From Acidobacteriaceae bacterium (GTDB lineage: Bacteria > Acidobacteriota > Terriglobia > Bryobacterales > Bryobacteraceae), in NCBI GenBank assembly GCA_019240475.1, contig JAFAYI010000024.1, positions 1 through 64,000 on the forward strand: 64,000 nucleotides of DNA, written 5' to 3'. The notes below the pieces were generated by a model, which was not told the origin of the DNA, searched no databases, and saw only the letters and a program-made list of their open reading frames with translations. Within the stretch, counting starts at the first letter, position 1; each line of letters opens with the position of its first letter. The translations under genes and the position numbers were made by a program. Positions 44,353 to 54,527 of the stretch are shown in pieces.

Positions 44353-45331
44353 TCTTCTCTCCCGCCGCAATCACTGCGCGCACAATGCTGCGCTGCGCCA
44401 GTTCCACTTTGAATGAGTTATGTCGATAGGCCTTCGCATTCGCTAGCTCCGCTTCGGCCGCCTCTCGAACGATTCGCTCATTTACTTTCTTGCCTGCTAA
44501 GAGGCCTTCGGCCTTTGTCGCGCGCCAAGGTTTGTGCGCCACTCCGCCCAGCGCGATGCGCGCCTGGCGCAACGTGCCTCCGGAATCCAAATCGAGTATC
44601 GCGGCCACCGAGACTAATGCGAAAGCATATGAATTGCGGTCTCTCACTTTCAAGTAAGTGGATCGCCTCGCGTAAGTTATTGGAGGAATATCGATATAAG
44701 TGATTAACTCGCCCGGCCGAAGATTGGTATCGATCTGAGGCATACTGCCCGGCAATCGATGGAACTCTCGAAAAGGAATCGACCTGTCGCCCTTCGGCCC
44801 CGTGACTTGCACCACAGCGTCTAACGCCGACAACGCGACGCACATATCGCTTGGGTGAACGGCGATGCAGGCCTCGCTCGCGCCGAGTATTGCGTGTATG
44901 CGGTTGAAGCCTTGCTTTGCGGCGCAGCCGGTTCCAGGAGTTCGTTTATTGCATTCTTTGTAACTCGGATCGTAGAAGTAGTAGCAACGAGTACGCTGCA
45001 ACAGGTTCCCACCCATGGTCGCCATGTTTCGTAGCTGCTGGGAAGCGCCGGCCAGAATAGCTTCGCTCAAAACCGGATACCGCTCGCGAATGAATGCATG
45101 GGCCGCCGCATCGGAATTACTTACCAGCGCCCCCACTCGAACACCGCCTTCGTGCTCCTCAATGCTCGTAAGCGGCAGGCGATTAATGTTAATCAGCCGC
45201 GCCGGCCGCTCAACACCCATCTTCATCAGGTCGACTAAGTTTGTGCCTCCTCCGATGAACGCCGCCTCGGAAGTGTGCGCCTTGAGCGCCTCCTCGATCG
45301 TCTTGGGGCAGGTGTATGTAAATTGCCTCAT
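44345..45331 (-). CDS. paoB: Aldehyde oxidoreductase FAD-binding subunit (PaoB/YagS-like)
   Basis: A 328-residue FAD subunit. FIGGGTNLVDLMKMGV (25-40) and ATMGGNLLQRTRC bind FAD. The loop CYYFYDPSYKECNKRTPGTGC corresponds to the [4Fe-4S] insertion of E. coli PaoB, which most xanthine-oxidase-family FAD subunits lack. It starts at 45331, overlapping the iron-sulfur subunit stop as ATGA. Confidence 0.93.
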   Translation of the reverse strand: MRQFTYTCPKTIEEALKAHTSEAAFIGGGTNLVDLMKMGVERPARLININRLPLTSIEEHEGGVRVGALVSNSDAAAHAFIRERYPVLSEAILAGASQQLRNMATMGGNLLQRTRCYYFYDPSYKECNKRTPGTGCAAKQGFNRIHAILGASEACIAVHPSDMCVALSALDAVVQVTGPKGDRSIPFREFHRLPGSMPQIDTNLRPGELITYIDIPPITYARRSTYLKVRDRNSYAFALVSVAAILDLDSGGTLRQARIALGGVAHKPWRATKAEGLLAGKKVNERIVREAAEAELANAKAYRHNSFKVELAQRSIVRAVIAAGEKNA

Positions 45332-45969
45332 GCGTTACTCCTGCTCTGAACGGCGCGTACGGCCGCCACGATGTTCGGATAAGCGCCGCAGCGGCAGATA
45401 TTCCCGCTCATGCGCTCGCGGATCTCATCGTCCGTCACTTCGATGGCTCGAACCTCAGCCACATTCGGAGTTACGGCGCTCGGCGCCCCGGCCTTCAACT
45501 CATCCAACAGCGCTACGGCCGAGCAGATCTGCCCCGGCGTGCAGTAGCCGCACTGAAAGCCGTCAAACTCTATAAACGCGGCTTGCATCGGGTGTAGATT
45601 CGAGCCTTCCGCTAAACCTTCGATCGTCGTGATCTTACTGCCCTCGTGCATAACCGCGAGAGTCAGGCAGGAATTGATTCGTTTGCCGTCCACAAGAACC
45701 GTGCAAGCGCCGCACTGCCCGTGATCGCAGCCCTTCTTCGTTCCCGTCAGATGAAGGCGTTCCCGCAAGAGATCCAAGAGCGTCACTCGTGGATCTACCT
45801 GGATGTCTTCGCGTTGACCGTTGATCGTGAGAGTGCACGCGACCAGCTCCGGCGAGGGCTCGGTAACTTGTCCGTAAGCGGGCAGCACCGTCGCTGCGCC
45901 GCCTGCAACCGCGGTTCCCACGAACTCCCGCCGGCTGACAGAGAGATCGCCCGGGCTTTTATCGCTCAT
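45328..45969 (-). CDS. paoA: Aldehyde oxidoreductase iron-sulfur subunit with Tat signal (PaoA/YagT-like)
   Basis: A 213-residue subunit with two [2Fe-2S] clusters. The Tat motif SRREFVG is at residues 12-18 with a hydrophobic stretch to the cleavage region near AYG-Q. The plant-type ferredoxin Cys set CDHGQCGAC...C and the second set CGYCTPGQ...CRCGAYP are complete. In E. coli PaoABC the whole folded complex leaves through Tat on this signal. First gene of paoABC; no XdhC-type PaoD chaperone is next to it. Confidence 0.94.
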   Translation of the reverse strand: MSDKSPGDLSVSRREFVGTAVAGGAATVLPAYGQVTEPSPELVACTLTINGQREDIQVDPRVTLLDLLRERLHLTGTKKGCDHGQCGACTVLVDGKRINSCLTLAVMHEGSKITTIEGLAEGSNLHPMQAAFIEFDGFQCGYCTPGQICSAVALLDELKAGAPSAVTPNVAEVRAIEVTDDEIRERMSGNICRCGAYPNIVAAVRAVQSRSNA

Positions 45970-46027
45970 GCCAGATTAGACACGAGCGATGGCGGTTTGT
46001 AACAGGACTACTGCCAGCCCATATCTT

Positions 46028-48109
46028 TCAGTTAGCCGTCGCCATCTCAGCCGGTTTCTCCTCAATCGTGTCGATGCCGCTTGTCTTCACGAAAGATCGA
46101 AGCACCTCGGCTACGCTCCATGCCTGAGCGCAACAGCCTCGTGGCGTAAATGGCGGCTCGGCGTCGAAAATTTCACTAATGGAGCCCACGCAAGCTTGCT
46201 GCAGGTGTGGTTTGAAGCCGTCCAGGAACTCACGCGCGGTCTTCAAGTCGCCTTTGTGCACCTTCAGCCAGGCGTCGATGAACGGCCCAATCAGCCACGC
46301 CCAAACCGTGCCCTGGTGATACGCCGCATCCCGCGACCGCAGATCGCCGTCATAGTTCGGCTTGTAATCCTTTTCTCCCGGCGCGAGCGACCGCAGCCCT
46401 ACCGGAGTCAACAGCCGTTCTTTGACCGTCCTAACGACCGCTTTCCAATGCGAGTCGTCGAGGATCGGATTTTCCAGAGAGATCGCGAAGATCTGATTGG
46501 GACGGCAGGATGCATCGTCGCCGCCGTCCTCTGAATCCACTACATCGTAGAGGTATCCGCCTTTCTCGTACCAGAAGCGCTGGTTAAAAGATTTGCTAGC
46601 TCTCGCGGCATGTTCCGCCATGCCATCCGCCTCGCTGTCGCGGCGCGCGCCGCGCAGCCATTTTTCGAGCAACTTGAGAGCATTGAACCACAGCGCGTTA
46701 ATCTCAACTGCTTTCCCGCGCCGCGGAGTTACGACCCAATCTCCAACCTTGGCGTCCATCCAAGTAAGTTGATATCCCTCCTGCCCTTGCACTAATAAGC
46801 CGTCCGCCGGGTCTACGTGAATGTTAAAGAGTGTGCCGCGAAGGTGATGCCCTATGATATCTACTAATTGAGGCAGTAATTGGTTCAACAGGTGCCTGTC
46901 GTTGGCGCTCTCCAGGTATTTGTTGAGCGCATGGAAGAACCAGAGCGTCGCATCAGCGGTGTGATAGAGTCCGCTCGTCTTCCCTTCTGGGAACATATTC
47001 GGAATTAAACCGTCGCGAATGTAATGCGCGAATGTCCGCAAGATGTAACTGGCTTGCACTTGCCTGCCCGTTATCAACGTCAATCCTTCCAGGCTGATCA
47101 TCGTGTCGCGGCCCCAGTCGGTGAACCAGTGGTAACCGGCGACAATGCTGCGAATCTCGTCTCCAGCCGCCCTGGCCCGTGCTGTATCCTGCTGCCGGCC
47201 CACTGGAGTGAAGACGAACTGATCCGCCGCCCACACCAGCTCCCGGCAAGTCTGATCGCAGGTACCGGGGTGCGCTTCCATCAGGAGTCGCCGCTTGCGG
47301 TCGTGCTCGGCATCCCAAGCCTGGTGCGGGTGGAGAGCCGACATAACATCCCAGTTCTCGGTTGAGGCCACCACCGTAACATCCGAGCCGGGTCCTATCG
47401 CAGCGGAGAAATATCCGGGGCTCCACAGATCGCCGCGCCATTCGTACCCGCGGCTCCGTTCGATGTTATAGACGACGTCCGCAAACGTCCGGCAGTCCAT
47501 CGCGAAATGTCCGTCCTTACCCATCAGCATCATTCGCAACGGAGGGATTTCGCTTGGAGGTTTCAATTCATAGTGATGGTCCCGAACAGTCAGCATGTAA
47601 CTGCCGATAGGCGAGCTTACCGGAGATTCATGCCCCCGCATGTTGACGGCGGGCCGAAGATGGAGCTTCGCGGAACCGCTCCCTCCTGTAACTCGGTAGT
47701 CGATATACGAAGTATTCTGCCGATGCGGTAGACAGACTCTCTTTTCGATGGTCAGGCTGCCCGCCTCATACGTCCACACAGGGAGGCCGAAATCCAGCCG
47801 GAAGTTAATCAAATGTGCCGTCGCGCCGGGATAATCTCCTTTCTCTGTCTGAACGCCGTTCAAAGAAATCGTCTGGCCGTTGGCAAGAACCAGTTCTTCC
47901 AAGATGTCGTTGAGCATCATTGTGCGGCCTAACGGAGATGACAGAGCGGAAATCAGGTATCCATGGAAAACCCGCGTGAGAGTTCCGCCCAAAGTCCCGG
48001 AAGCATAGCCGCCCAGTCCGTTTGTAACCAGCCATTCGGTGTAATTAAGGCGGATTAAATCCTCTTTGCTAAGTGGATCGCCTGAATTGTGTTTATAGAG
48101 GTTATCCAT
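46028..48109 (-). CDS. Glycogen debranching enzyme (amylo-alpha-1,6-glucosidase, GH133 type)
   Basis: A 693-residue archaeal-type debranching enzyme. The N-terminal GDE_N domain begins NYTEWLVTNGLGGYASGTLGG, and the C-terminal (alpha/alpha)6 barrel has GYHWFTDWGRDTMISLEGLTL with the conserved Asp, WMDAKVGDWVVTPRRGKAVEINALW, and ISEIFDAEPPFTPRGC with the conserved Glu. The GTG at 48115 has no ribosome binding site, so ATG 48109 is used. It overlaps treZ by eight bases, so glycogen breakdown and trehalose formation are linked. Confidence 0.93.
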   Translation of the reverse strand: MDNLYKHNSGDPLSKEDLIRLNYTEWLVTNGLGGYASGTLGGTLTRVFHGYLISALSSPLGRTMMLNDILEELVLANGQTISLNGVQTEKGDYPGATAHLINFRLDFGLPVWTYEAGSLTIEKRVCLPHRQNTSYIDYRVTGGSGSAKLHLRPAVNMRGHESPVSSPIGSYMLTVRDHHYELKPPSEIPPLRMMLMGKDGHFAMDCRTFADVVYNIERSRGYEWRGDLWSPGYFSAAIGPGSDVTVVASTENWDVMSALHPHQAWDAEHDRKRRLLMEAHPGTCDQTCRELVWAADQFVFTPVGRQQDTARARAAGDEIRSIVAGYHWFTDWGRDTMISLEGLTLITGRQVQASYILRTFAHYIRDGLIPNMFPEGKTSGLYHTADATLWFFHALNKYLESANDRHLLNQLLPQLVDIIGHHLRGTLFNIHVDPADGLLVQGQEGYQLTWMDAKVGDWVVTPRRGKAVEINALWFNALKLLEKWLRGARRDSEADGMAEHAARASKSFNQRFWYEKGGYLYDVVDSEDGGDDASCRPNQIFAISLENPILDDSHWKAVVRTVKERLLTPVGLRSLAPGEKDYKPNYDGDLRSRDAAYHQGTVWAWLIGPFIDAWLKVHKGDLKTAREFLDGFKPHLQQACVGSISEIFDAEPPFTPRGCCAQAWSVAEVLRSFVKTSGIDTIEEKPAEMATAN

Positions 48110-50006
48110 TTTCACTCGTAACTAGAGCCGGATACAGCACTACCGCCGCCTGGCCTGGTATTCTCCAATTCGTCTTTCCATCGAGAGGCGCCGTTCCGCA
48201 TCCACCATAGGCAGGATCCTCGGAAGACCAAAGGCTGACCCATTCACTATTGGCCGGAGGTCCAAGCAACGGTTCCGGGGCCGGGTCGAGATGGAGTTCG
48301 ACGCCTAAATTCACCACCAACAGCCGATCGTTCCGGAAATTTGGCGAAAAGAACCTGACCATCAGGCAGGAATCGGAGAGCACAGCGCCGTCTATTCCAT
48401 CCTCGCCTTGTCGCGAGATCACCGGGTCTTCGCGTCGCAGGCGCAGAAGATCGCAATGCAGCGCATACATTTCGGCATGCTTTTGAACTTCGGCATGATC
48501 GAGCTTCGAGCGCTCGAATGTGGAGGCCGCCGCTGGATCCTCGAAGCACTTCCGCATTTCCGGCAGCCGCAGAGAACGCCATTGTTCCAAGAACTCGACG
48601 CGTCCTTCCCGAATCTTTTCCGCCAGCTCCGGCTTGTGATCGGCGAAAAAGAGAAAGGGAGCAGAGGCGGCGAACTCCTGCCCTTGGAAAAGCATCGGCG
48701 TGCCGGGCGCAAGCAGCGTGAGCGCCGTCATCGCCTTCACCGTTCCTGCCGCGCCATGCTCCTGGATTCGCTGCCCGCGCGCGGAGTTTGCCACCTGATC
48801 GTGATTCTGAATGAAAGTCACCATGGCTGCGCGAGGCAAGCCGAGCGTAGAACTGCCGCGCCGCTTCTTCTGCCACCGATACCATTGGCCTTGATATAAG
48901 TAGCCATACTTAACGGCCGACAAGAATTCCTGCGGCGTTCCTCGGTAGTCGGTGTAGTAGGCGTCGGCTTTGCCTGTCAGGGCAACAGTCGCGCTGTGGT
49001 GGTAATCGTCGTTCCATAGCGCATCTAATCCATAACCACCCTCGTCGATAGGCCGAATAAGCCGAGTATCCTGCGGCTCGTTCTCGCCAATCAACAAGAT
49101 AGCTTTCTGTTTCCCCGCCGCGCCGCGCGCCGCCTCGCTAATCTCCGCTAGTATGTGTGGGTTGGATTCATCGTGAATATCCTGCGTCGCATCCAGCCGT
49201 AACCCATCTAAGTGGAATTCTCGAATCCAGTAGGCGGCATTCTCCCGAAAGAACTCTCTGACCGGTCCGCTATGTTCGGCGTCAAAATTTATTGCTTGGC
49301 CCCAATCCGTCTTGTATTTATCCGTGACGTAAAAAGGCGAAAACTTCGTAACATAATTGCCGTCCGGACCGAAATGGTTGTAAACAACATCCAGGATCAC
49401 GGCAAGCCCAACCGAATGCGCCCGATTTACAAAGGACCGCATGTCGTCCGGCGCGCCGTATATCTTCGCCGGCGCGTAGGGCTGCACGCCGTCATATCCC
49501 CAACCAAAGCGTCCCGGAAAATCCGCGACGGGCATTACTTCAATCACGGTGATGCCAGTATCGCGTAAGTACTCCAGCTTAGCGGCAGCCGCTGCCCATG
49601 TACCCTCTCGTGTAAAGGTTCCTAAGTGCAGTTCGTAAATCACTTGCCCCTTCAGGCGCGCGCCTGCCCAACCTGCATCTGTCCACGCGAATTTTTCTGC
49701 GTCGATAACTTGAGACCAGCCATGTGGCCCCTGAGGCTGAAAGCGCGACGCTGGATCGGGATATGCTTCGCCGCCGTCAAGTTGCAGCTTGTAAGATGTT
49801 CCGGCGGCGGCATGCTGCGCGAAACCGGAGAAGTACCCTCCCGGCTCTGCTTCTAACGGCGCCGGCGTCGATTCATTTTCAAACACCACCACGACCGATT
49901 TGCGCTGAGGGGCCCACACTCGAAAATGAGTGCCGGTTTCATCACCGGTTTCGGCTCCCACGGAAATGCGTCTGGCTACAGATAAGGACATCCGAGTAGA
50001 ATCCAA
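48102..50006 (-). CDS. treZ: Malto-oligosyltrehalose trehalohydrolase
   Basis: Releases trehalose from maltooligosyl-trehalose, the second step of the TreY-TreZ route. A 634-residue GH13 enzyme with an N-terminal E-set domain (THFRVWAPQRKSVVVVF). Catalytic motifs: GLRLDATQDI (nucleophile Asp), LIGENEPQD (acid Glu) and FIQNHDQVAN (transition-state Asp). No treY or treS is in the window, so the partner enzyme must be elsewhere. It is the first gene of a pair with the debranching enzyme. Confidence 0.94.
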   Translation of the reverse strand: MDSTRMSLSVARRISVGAETGDETGTHFRVWAPQRKSVVVVFENESTPAPLEAEPGGYFSGFAQHAAAGTSYKLQLDGGEAYPDPASRFQPQGPHGWSQVIDAEKFAWTDAGWAGARLKGQVIYELHLGTFTREGTWAAAAAKLEYLRDTGITVIEVMPVADFPGRFGWGYDGVQPYAPAKIYGAPDDMRSFVNRAHSVGLAVILDVVYNHFGPDGNYVTKFSPFYVTDKYKTDWGQAINFDAEHSGPVREFFRENAAYWIREFHLDGLRLDATQDIHDESNPHILAEISEAARGAAGKQKAILLIGENEPQDTRLIRPIDEGGYGLDALWNDDYHHSATVALTGKADAYYTDYRGTPQEFLSAVKYGYLYQGQWYRWQKKRRGSSTLGLPRAAMVTFIQNHDQVANSARGQRIQEHGAAGTVKAMTALTLLAPGTPMLFQGQEFAASAPFLFFADHKPELAEKIREGRVEFLEQWRSLRLPEMRKCFEDPAAASTFERSKLDHAEVQKHAEMYALHCDLLRLRREDPVISRQGEDGIDGAVLSDSCLMVRFFSPNFRNDRLLVVNLGVELHLDPAPEPLLGPPANSEWVSLWSSEDPAYGGCGTAPLDGKTNWRIPGQAAVVLYPALVTSENG

Positions 50007-50094
50007 ACTCGTCTCTACTGGATAGATCTCCGATGGCGTGTCTTATTTCATTTCTATGCGGCTCGGTATCGGCCGCGAATAGTGAAACCGCGCG

Positions 50095-50373
50095 CTAGCG
50101 ATGTTCGCCGTGCGCTCCATGGCCGTGCCGCCACTGCCAATATGCGCGCTGATCTCCGCGTGAAAGCTTACGGTAGTCGCGGTGAGGCCGGTGAGTCTCC
50201 ACCACCCATTGATTGTAATAGCCGATTTCAGGCTGGTCCCAGACATGATAGTCGGCGTAGTAGGGATCGTAGACGCTATAGCCGACTCCCACATGAGCCG
50301 CGCAGCCCGTAAGCACGGCAGCGGCGAAGAGCGAAGCGGTCAGCAGAGCAGCACGTCTATGTGGCTTGCGCAT
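50095..50373 (-). CDS. Small His/Tyr-rich lipoprotein
   Basis: A 92-residue lipoprotein. The lipobox LTGC (residues 21-24) follows an Ala-rich signal. The mature part has many Tyr and Asp (YSVYDPYYADYHVWDQPEIGYYNQW) and ends in a basic, His-rich segment (HRPHRDYRKLSRGDQRAYWQWRHGHGAHGEHR). Similar small acidobacterial or proteobacterial lipoproteins exist, but no function is known. An overlapping minus-strand frame at 50043 is a shadow. Confidence 0.75.
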   Translation of the reverse strand: MRKPHRRAALLTASLFAAAVLTGCAAHVGVGYSVYDPYYADYHVWDQPEIGYYNQWVVETHRPHRDYRKLSRGDQRAYWQWRHGHGAHGEHR

Positions 50374-50400
50374 GTGATGAGTATAGCCGGCCCTGATCGG

Positions 50401-51609
50401 CTACCCAATACGGCTGCACAGTCTTCTAAACTCCCGGACAATCTCATCTTGCGCGAAGTGACGACCGCTCTCGATCACTTGCCGCCCATTGACGAATACA
50501 TCCCGCACCGCCGTGCGGTTGGCGGAAAACAGAATCGCGGTTGCCAGGCTCCCGGCATCGGAGCCCGCCAGCGACGCATCGTTCAAATCGAGAATGGCGT
50601 AATCGTTCGGCTGCTCCGCCAAGCCAAGGCTTTGTTGGCCGGCGTGGGTCAAACCGGAAAGCAAAGAGCCGGGCCGCAGGATTGCTCGGCGCAGTTTCTC
50701 CATGCGCAGGTGGTATTCGAGCGCCCGCGCGTCTTCGAGCAGATCGATCTGCGCATTGCTGTCGGACCCGAAACAGACCGGAACGCCCGCATCCAAGAGC
50801 CGGTCGGCCGGCACTGGGCCGTCGCCGAGATTGCGCTCCGTGGTGGGGCAGGCGCAGACTCCCGCATGCGCCGCCGCCAGCATTCCAACCTCTTCGCTCG
50901 TGATGTGAATGGCGTGGACCGCCGTGAAGGAATGGTCGAGAATGCCGTGCCGGGCGAGAAGTTCGATAGGACGCGCTTCATGCTCGGAGATGCACGCCTC
51001 GATTTCAGCCGGTTGTTCGGCCGCGTGCATGTGCACCGGCATGCCGCTCGCGCGAGCGTACAACACGATCTCTCTTATGTATTCGAGCGGTAAAGCGCGC
51101 ACGCTGTGAGGCGCAACGCCGATCTGGACAGTAGGAAGCGAACGGCGCAATGCCTCGGTATCCGCGATGAACGCTTCGGCAGTGGACGTGATAAAACGAG
51201 CCTGAAGCGGATTCGCGGGCAGATTCCAACCTGCGCGCGCGTAGGCCGTTCGTAGAAGCACGATGCGTATTCCAACGTCCTCCGCCGCTTGCGCAACTCG
51301 AAGCGCCAGGAGATTCGGATCGTCATAGCGGGAACCGTCGGGCGCATTATGCAGGTAATGAAATTCTCCGACCGTGGTGATGCCCGCAAGCAGCATCTCC
51401 AAGAACGCCATGCGCGCGACGTGATAAATATCTTCGGGCGTTAACAGATTGGCCACGCGATACATCGCATTCCGCCAAGTCCAGAAGCTGTCTTCCCGAG
51501 CCGGACTGCGATGCTCCGTTCGCGCTCGGATCAGACGTTGAAACGAATGGGAATGAACATTCACCAGCCCCGGCATGCGCGCCCGGTTGCCTTCGACCCT
51601 TATTTGCAT
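50401..51609 (-). CDS. hutF: Formimidoylglutamate deiminase, N-terminally short
   Basis: Hydrolyses N-formimino-glutamate to formylglutamate and ammonia in the five-step Hut route. Metal ligands: HSHSFQR (HxH) near residue 19, [16 protein letters not shown] and [22 protein letters not shown]. It has 402 residues from ATG 51609, and the family usually has about 450; the first part of the beta-sandwich before [10 protein letters not shown] is missing, because the frame runs into the end of hutI. The start overlaps the hutI stop by ten bases. Confidence 0.88.
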   Translation of the reverse strand: MQIRVEGNRARMPGLVNVHSHSFQRLIRARTEHRSPAREDSFWTWRNAMYRVANLLTPEDIYHVARMAFLEMLLAGITTVGEFHYLHNAPDGSRYDDPNLLALRVAQAAEDVGIRIVLLRTAYARAGWNLPANPLQARFITSTAEAFIADTEALRRSLPTVQIGVAPHSVRALPLEYIREIVLYARASGMPVHMHAAEQPAEIEACISEHEARPIELLARHGILDHSFTAVHAIHITSEEVGMLAAAHAGVCACPTTERNLGDGPVPADRLLDAGVPVCFGSDSNAQIDLLEDARALEYHLRMEKLRRAILRPGSLLSGLTHAGQQSLGLAEQPNDYAILDLNDASLAGSDAGSLATAILFSANRTAVRDVFVNGRQVIESGRHFAQDEIVREFRRLCSRIG

Positions 51610-52856
51610 GGCTGGCTTTTTCGCGAGTACGCCAGTTCGCCGCCGATGTAAACGGACTCCGCGGATTCGATTCCCGCGAAGTATGCGATCTCGCGGTAAT
51701 CGCGGCAATCGTGAATCACGAAATCGGCGCGCTTGCCTGGCTCCAGTGAGCCGATCTCCGCGCCGCGGCCCACGCTATATGCCGCATTGACGGTAGCCGC
51801 GCAAATTGCTTCGGCGGGCGTCATTCGCATCTGGGTGCAAGCGAGCGAAAGCACGAAAGGCATGGAAGGCGTGGGAGAAGACCCAGGATTGAAATCGGTG
51901 GCCAGAACAAGGGCGAGACCGGCGTCTATCATCTTTCGCGCAGGCGCGAACTCGCAGCCGAGCGTATAAACGCACGCCGGAAGCAGCACGGGCTGAACGT
52001 TCGCGCGCGCAAGTTTCTCGATTCCCGAATCCTCGATTCGCTCCAGATGATCCGCCGTCGTTGCCTCCATCTCCGCCGCAAGGTCGGACCCGCCCGAGCG
52101 CGACAACTGATCGGCATGAATCCGGATCTGGAACCCAAGATTCTTAGCCGCGCTCAGAATCCGTCGCGCCGAAGGCACATCGAAAACCGTAGGCTCGCAG
52201 AACACGTCGCAGTATTCGGCGAGGCGCGCTCGCCATACCGCCGGCAGCATCTCCTCGATCACCAGCCGGACATAGCCCGCTGTGTCGCCCCGGAACTCAT
52301 CGGGAACTTCGTGCGCTCCCAAGAACGTGGGAACGTAGCGAAGACGGCCGATCACGCGTAGAAGCTTCAACTCATCTTCGAGAGACAAGCCATATCCCGA
52401 CTTCGCCTCGACCGTGGTCGTTCCGGTGCGCAGGAACCAGCGCCAATATCGCTCGCCGCTTTCTAACAGCTCGTCTTCACTGGCGGCGCGCGTCTTGCGA
52501 ACGGTAGAGCGGATGCCGCCGCCCTTGCCCGCAATTTGCTCGTAGGTGGCGCCCTCGACGCGCAGCTCGAATTCGTCCACTCGCGTTCCGGCGAAGACGG
52601 CGTGCGTATGAGCATCGACGAATCCCGGAAGCACCACGCGGCCCCCCGCATCAATGATCCGGTCCCCATCTGCGATCTGCCGCTGAATTGCCGATTGTGT
52701 GCCGACCGCTGAAATACAGCCGTTGCGGATAATCATGGCGCCGCCGTCGACAACGGCGACGTCCTTCAACTCATCGCGAACGCGGGGACGGGCGCGACCA
52801 GCAACCGTGACCAGTTGACCGCAGTTGATGACTGCATATCGCGAACTCGCCGGCAT
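51600..52856 (-). CDS. hutI: Imidazolonepropionase
   Basis: Opens the imidazolone ring to N-formimino-glutamate, the third step of histidine degradation. The 418-residue amidohydrolase has [16 protein letters not shown] (metal HxH), [28 protein letters not shown] and [20 protein letters not shown] 52856 shares its A with the hutU stop (TGATG), fixing the start. Confidence 0.95.
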   Translation of the reverse strand: MPASSRYAVINCGQLVTVAGRARPRVRDELKDVAVVDGGAMIIRNGCISAVGTQSAIQRQIADGDRIIDAGGRVVLPGFVDAHTHAVFAGTRVDEFELRVEGATYEQIAGKGGGIRSTVRKTRAASEDELLESGERYWRWFLRTGTTTVEAKSGYGLSLEDELKLLRVIGRLRYVPTFLGAHEVPDEFRGDTAGYVRLVIEEMLPAVWRARLAEYCDVFCEPTVFDVPSARRILSAAKNLGFQIRIHADQLSRSGGSDLAAEMEATTADHLERIEDSGIEKLARANVQPVLLPACVYTLGCEFAPARKMIDAGLALVLATDFNPGSSPTPSMPFVLSLACTQMRMTPAEAICAATVNAAYSVGRGAEIGSLEPGKRADFVIHDCRDYREIAYFAGIESAESVYIGGELAYSRKSQPCK

Positions 52857-54514
52857 CAGTGCGCCATCGGAATCTGTACGTGCTTCTCGCGCGCGACGGC
52901 GATGGCTTCCGGATAGCCCGCGTCTACGTGACGCGCAATCCCCATGCCGGGGTCGGAGGTTAGCACGCGAGACAGGCGCCGGTCGCTTTCTTCCGAGCCG
53001 TCCGCCACAACTACCATGCCGGCGTGCTCCGCGTACCCGATGCCCACGCCTCCGCCATTGTGAATTGAAACCCACGAAGCGCCGGCTGCGGTATTCACCA
53101 GGGCGTTCAGCAGCGGCCAGTCTGCGATCGCGTCGGAGCCGTCCCGCATGGCCTCCGTCTCGCGATACGGCGACGCCACCGAGCCTGCGTCCAGATGGTC
53201 GCGGCCAATCACGATCGGCGCTTTGATTTCGCCGGAGCGAACGAGCGCATTCATCGCCAAGCCGAAAGCGGCGCGCTCGCCGTAGCCAAGCCAGCAGATC
53301 CTAGCCGGCAATCCCTGAAACTGGATGCGCTCTGCCGCCAGGCGAATCCAGCGCGCGAGATCCTGGTTATCGCCGAACAGTTCGAGCACTAGCCGGTCGG
53401 TGCGGCGAATGTCCTGCGGATCGCCCGAAAGGGCCACCCATCGAAATGGCCCGCGGCCTTCGCAAAACATCGGGCGAATGTATTCGGGCACGAAACCTGG
53501 AATTTCGAAGGCGTCGTGAACACCGGCGGCTCTTGCCTGCGTGCGAATGTTATTTCCATAATCGAAGGTCACGGCGCCGGCCCTTTGCAGCCGGAGCATG
53601 CCTTCCACGTGCGCCGCCATGGCGGCCATGGAGCGCCGGACATATTCCTCGGGATCGCGCTCGCGCAGCAGCCGCGCCGCCTCAAGCGGCATTCCATTCG
53701 GAACGTATCCGTTCAGAGGATCGTGGGCGCTAGTCTGGTCGGTTACGATGTCGGGCACGATGCCGCGACTCGCCAGATAAGGCGCCAGGTCCGCGCAATT
53801 GCCGGCCACCCCCACCGAAATCGCTTCGCCGCTTTTTCGCGCGTCTTCAATGAGCGAAAGCGCCTCATCCAGGCTTCGCGCAAAATGATCGCAGTAGCCG
53901 GTGCGAACTCGCTTTTCAATTCGCGCCGGGTCCACGTCGATGCCCAAAAAAGAAGCTCCCGCCATCGTCGCGGCGAGCGGTTGCGCGCCTCCCATTCCAC
54001 CCATTCCGCCTGAAAGTATCCATTTACCTGCCAGGTTCCCGCCAAAATGTTTACGCCCGGCCGCGGCGAACGTTTCATACGTGCCCTGCACAATGCCCTG
54101 GCTGCCGATATAAATCCATGAACCCGCGGTCATCTGCCCATACATCGTGAGGCCCATCTTTTCGAGCCTGTGAAATTCATCCCAATTCGACCATCGCCCC
54201 ACCACGTTCGCGTTCGCGATCAGGACGCGCGGCGCTTCGCTGTGCGTGCGAAACACGCCCACCGGCTTGCCGGATTGCACAAGCAGAGTCTCGTCATTTT
54301 CGAGCCCCCGCAGGGCCCGCACAATCGCGTGGAAGCTTTCCCAATTACGCGCTGCCTGGCCCGTGCCGCCATAGACAATCAGATCGCCGGGCCGCTCCGC
54401 GACCTCCGGGTCCAGGTTATTCATCAGCATCCGCATCGCCGCTTCCTGGTGCCAGCCTTTGCAGCTCAATGCCCCGCCGCGGGGCGCTCGAATTTCAGTG
54501 GCAGTGGCTTCCAT
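52856..54514 (-). CDS. hutU: Urocanate hydratase
   Basis: Converts urocanate to imidazolonepropionate with NAD as electrophile. A 552-residue protein, full length. [40 protein letters not shown] (NAD-binding loop), [16 protein letters not shown] and the active-site [31 protein letters not shown] with Cys are all present. ATG 54514 is 13 bases after the hutH stop. Confidence 0.96.
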   Translation of the reverse strand: MEATATEIRAPRGGALSCKGWHQEAAMRMLMNNLDPEVAERPGDLIVYGGTGQAARNWESFHAIVRALRGLENDETLLVQSGKPVGVFRTHSEAPRVLIANANVVGRWSNWDEFHRLEKMGLTMYGQMTAGSWIYIGSQGIVQGTYETFAAAGRKHFGGNLAGKWILSGGMGGMGGAQPLAATMAGASFLGIDVDPARIEKRVRTGYCDHFARSLDEALSLIEDARKSGEAISVGVAGNCADLAPYLASRGIVPDIVTDQTSAHDPLNGYVPNGMPLEAARLLRERDPEEYVRRSMAAMAAHVEGMLRLQRAGAVTFDYGNNIRTQARAAGVHDAFEIPGFVPEYIRPMFCEGRGPFRWVALSGDPQDIRRTDRLVLELFGDNQDLARWIRLAAERIQFQGLPARICWLGYGERAAFGLAMNALVRSGEIKAPIVIGRDHLDAGSVASPYRETEAMRDGSDAIADWPLLNALVNTAAGASWVSIHNGGGVGIGYAEHAGMVVVADGSEESDRRLSRVLTSDPGMGIARHVDAGYPEAIAVAREKHVQIPMAH

Positions 54515-54527
54515 GCTTCTCCTCGCG

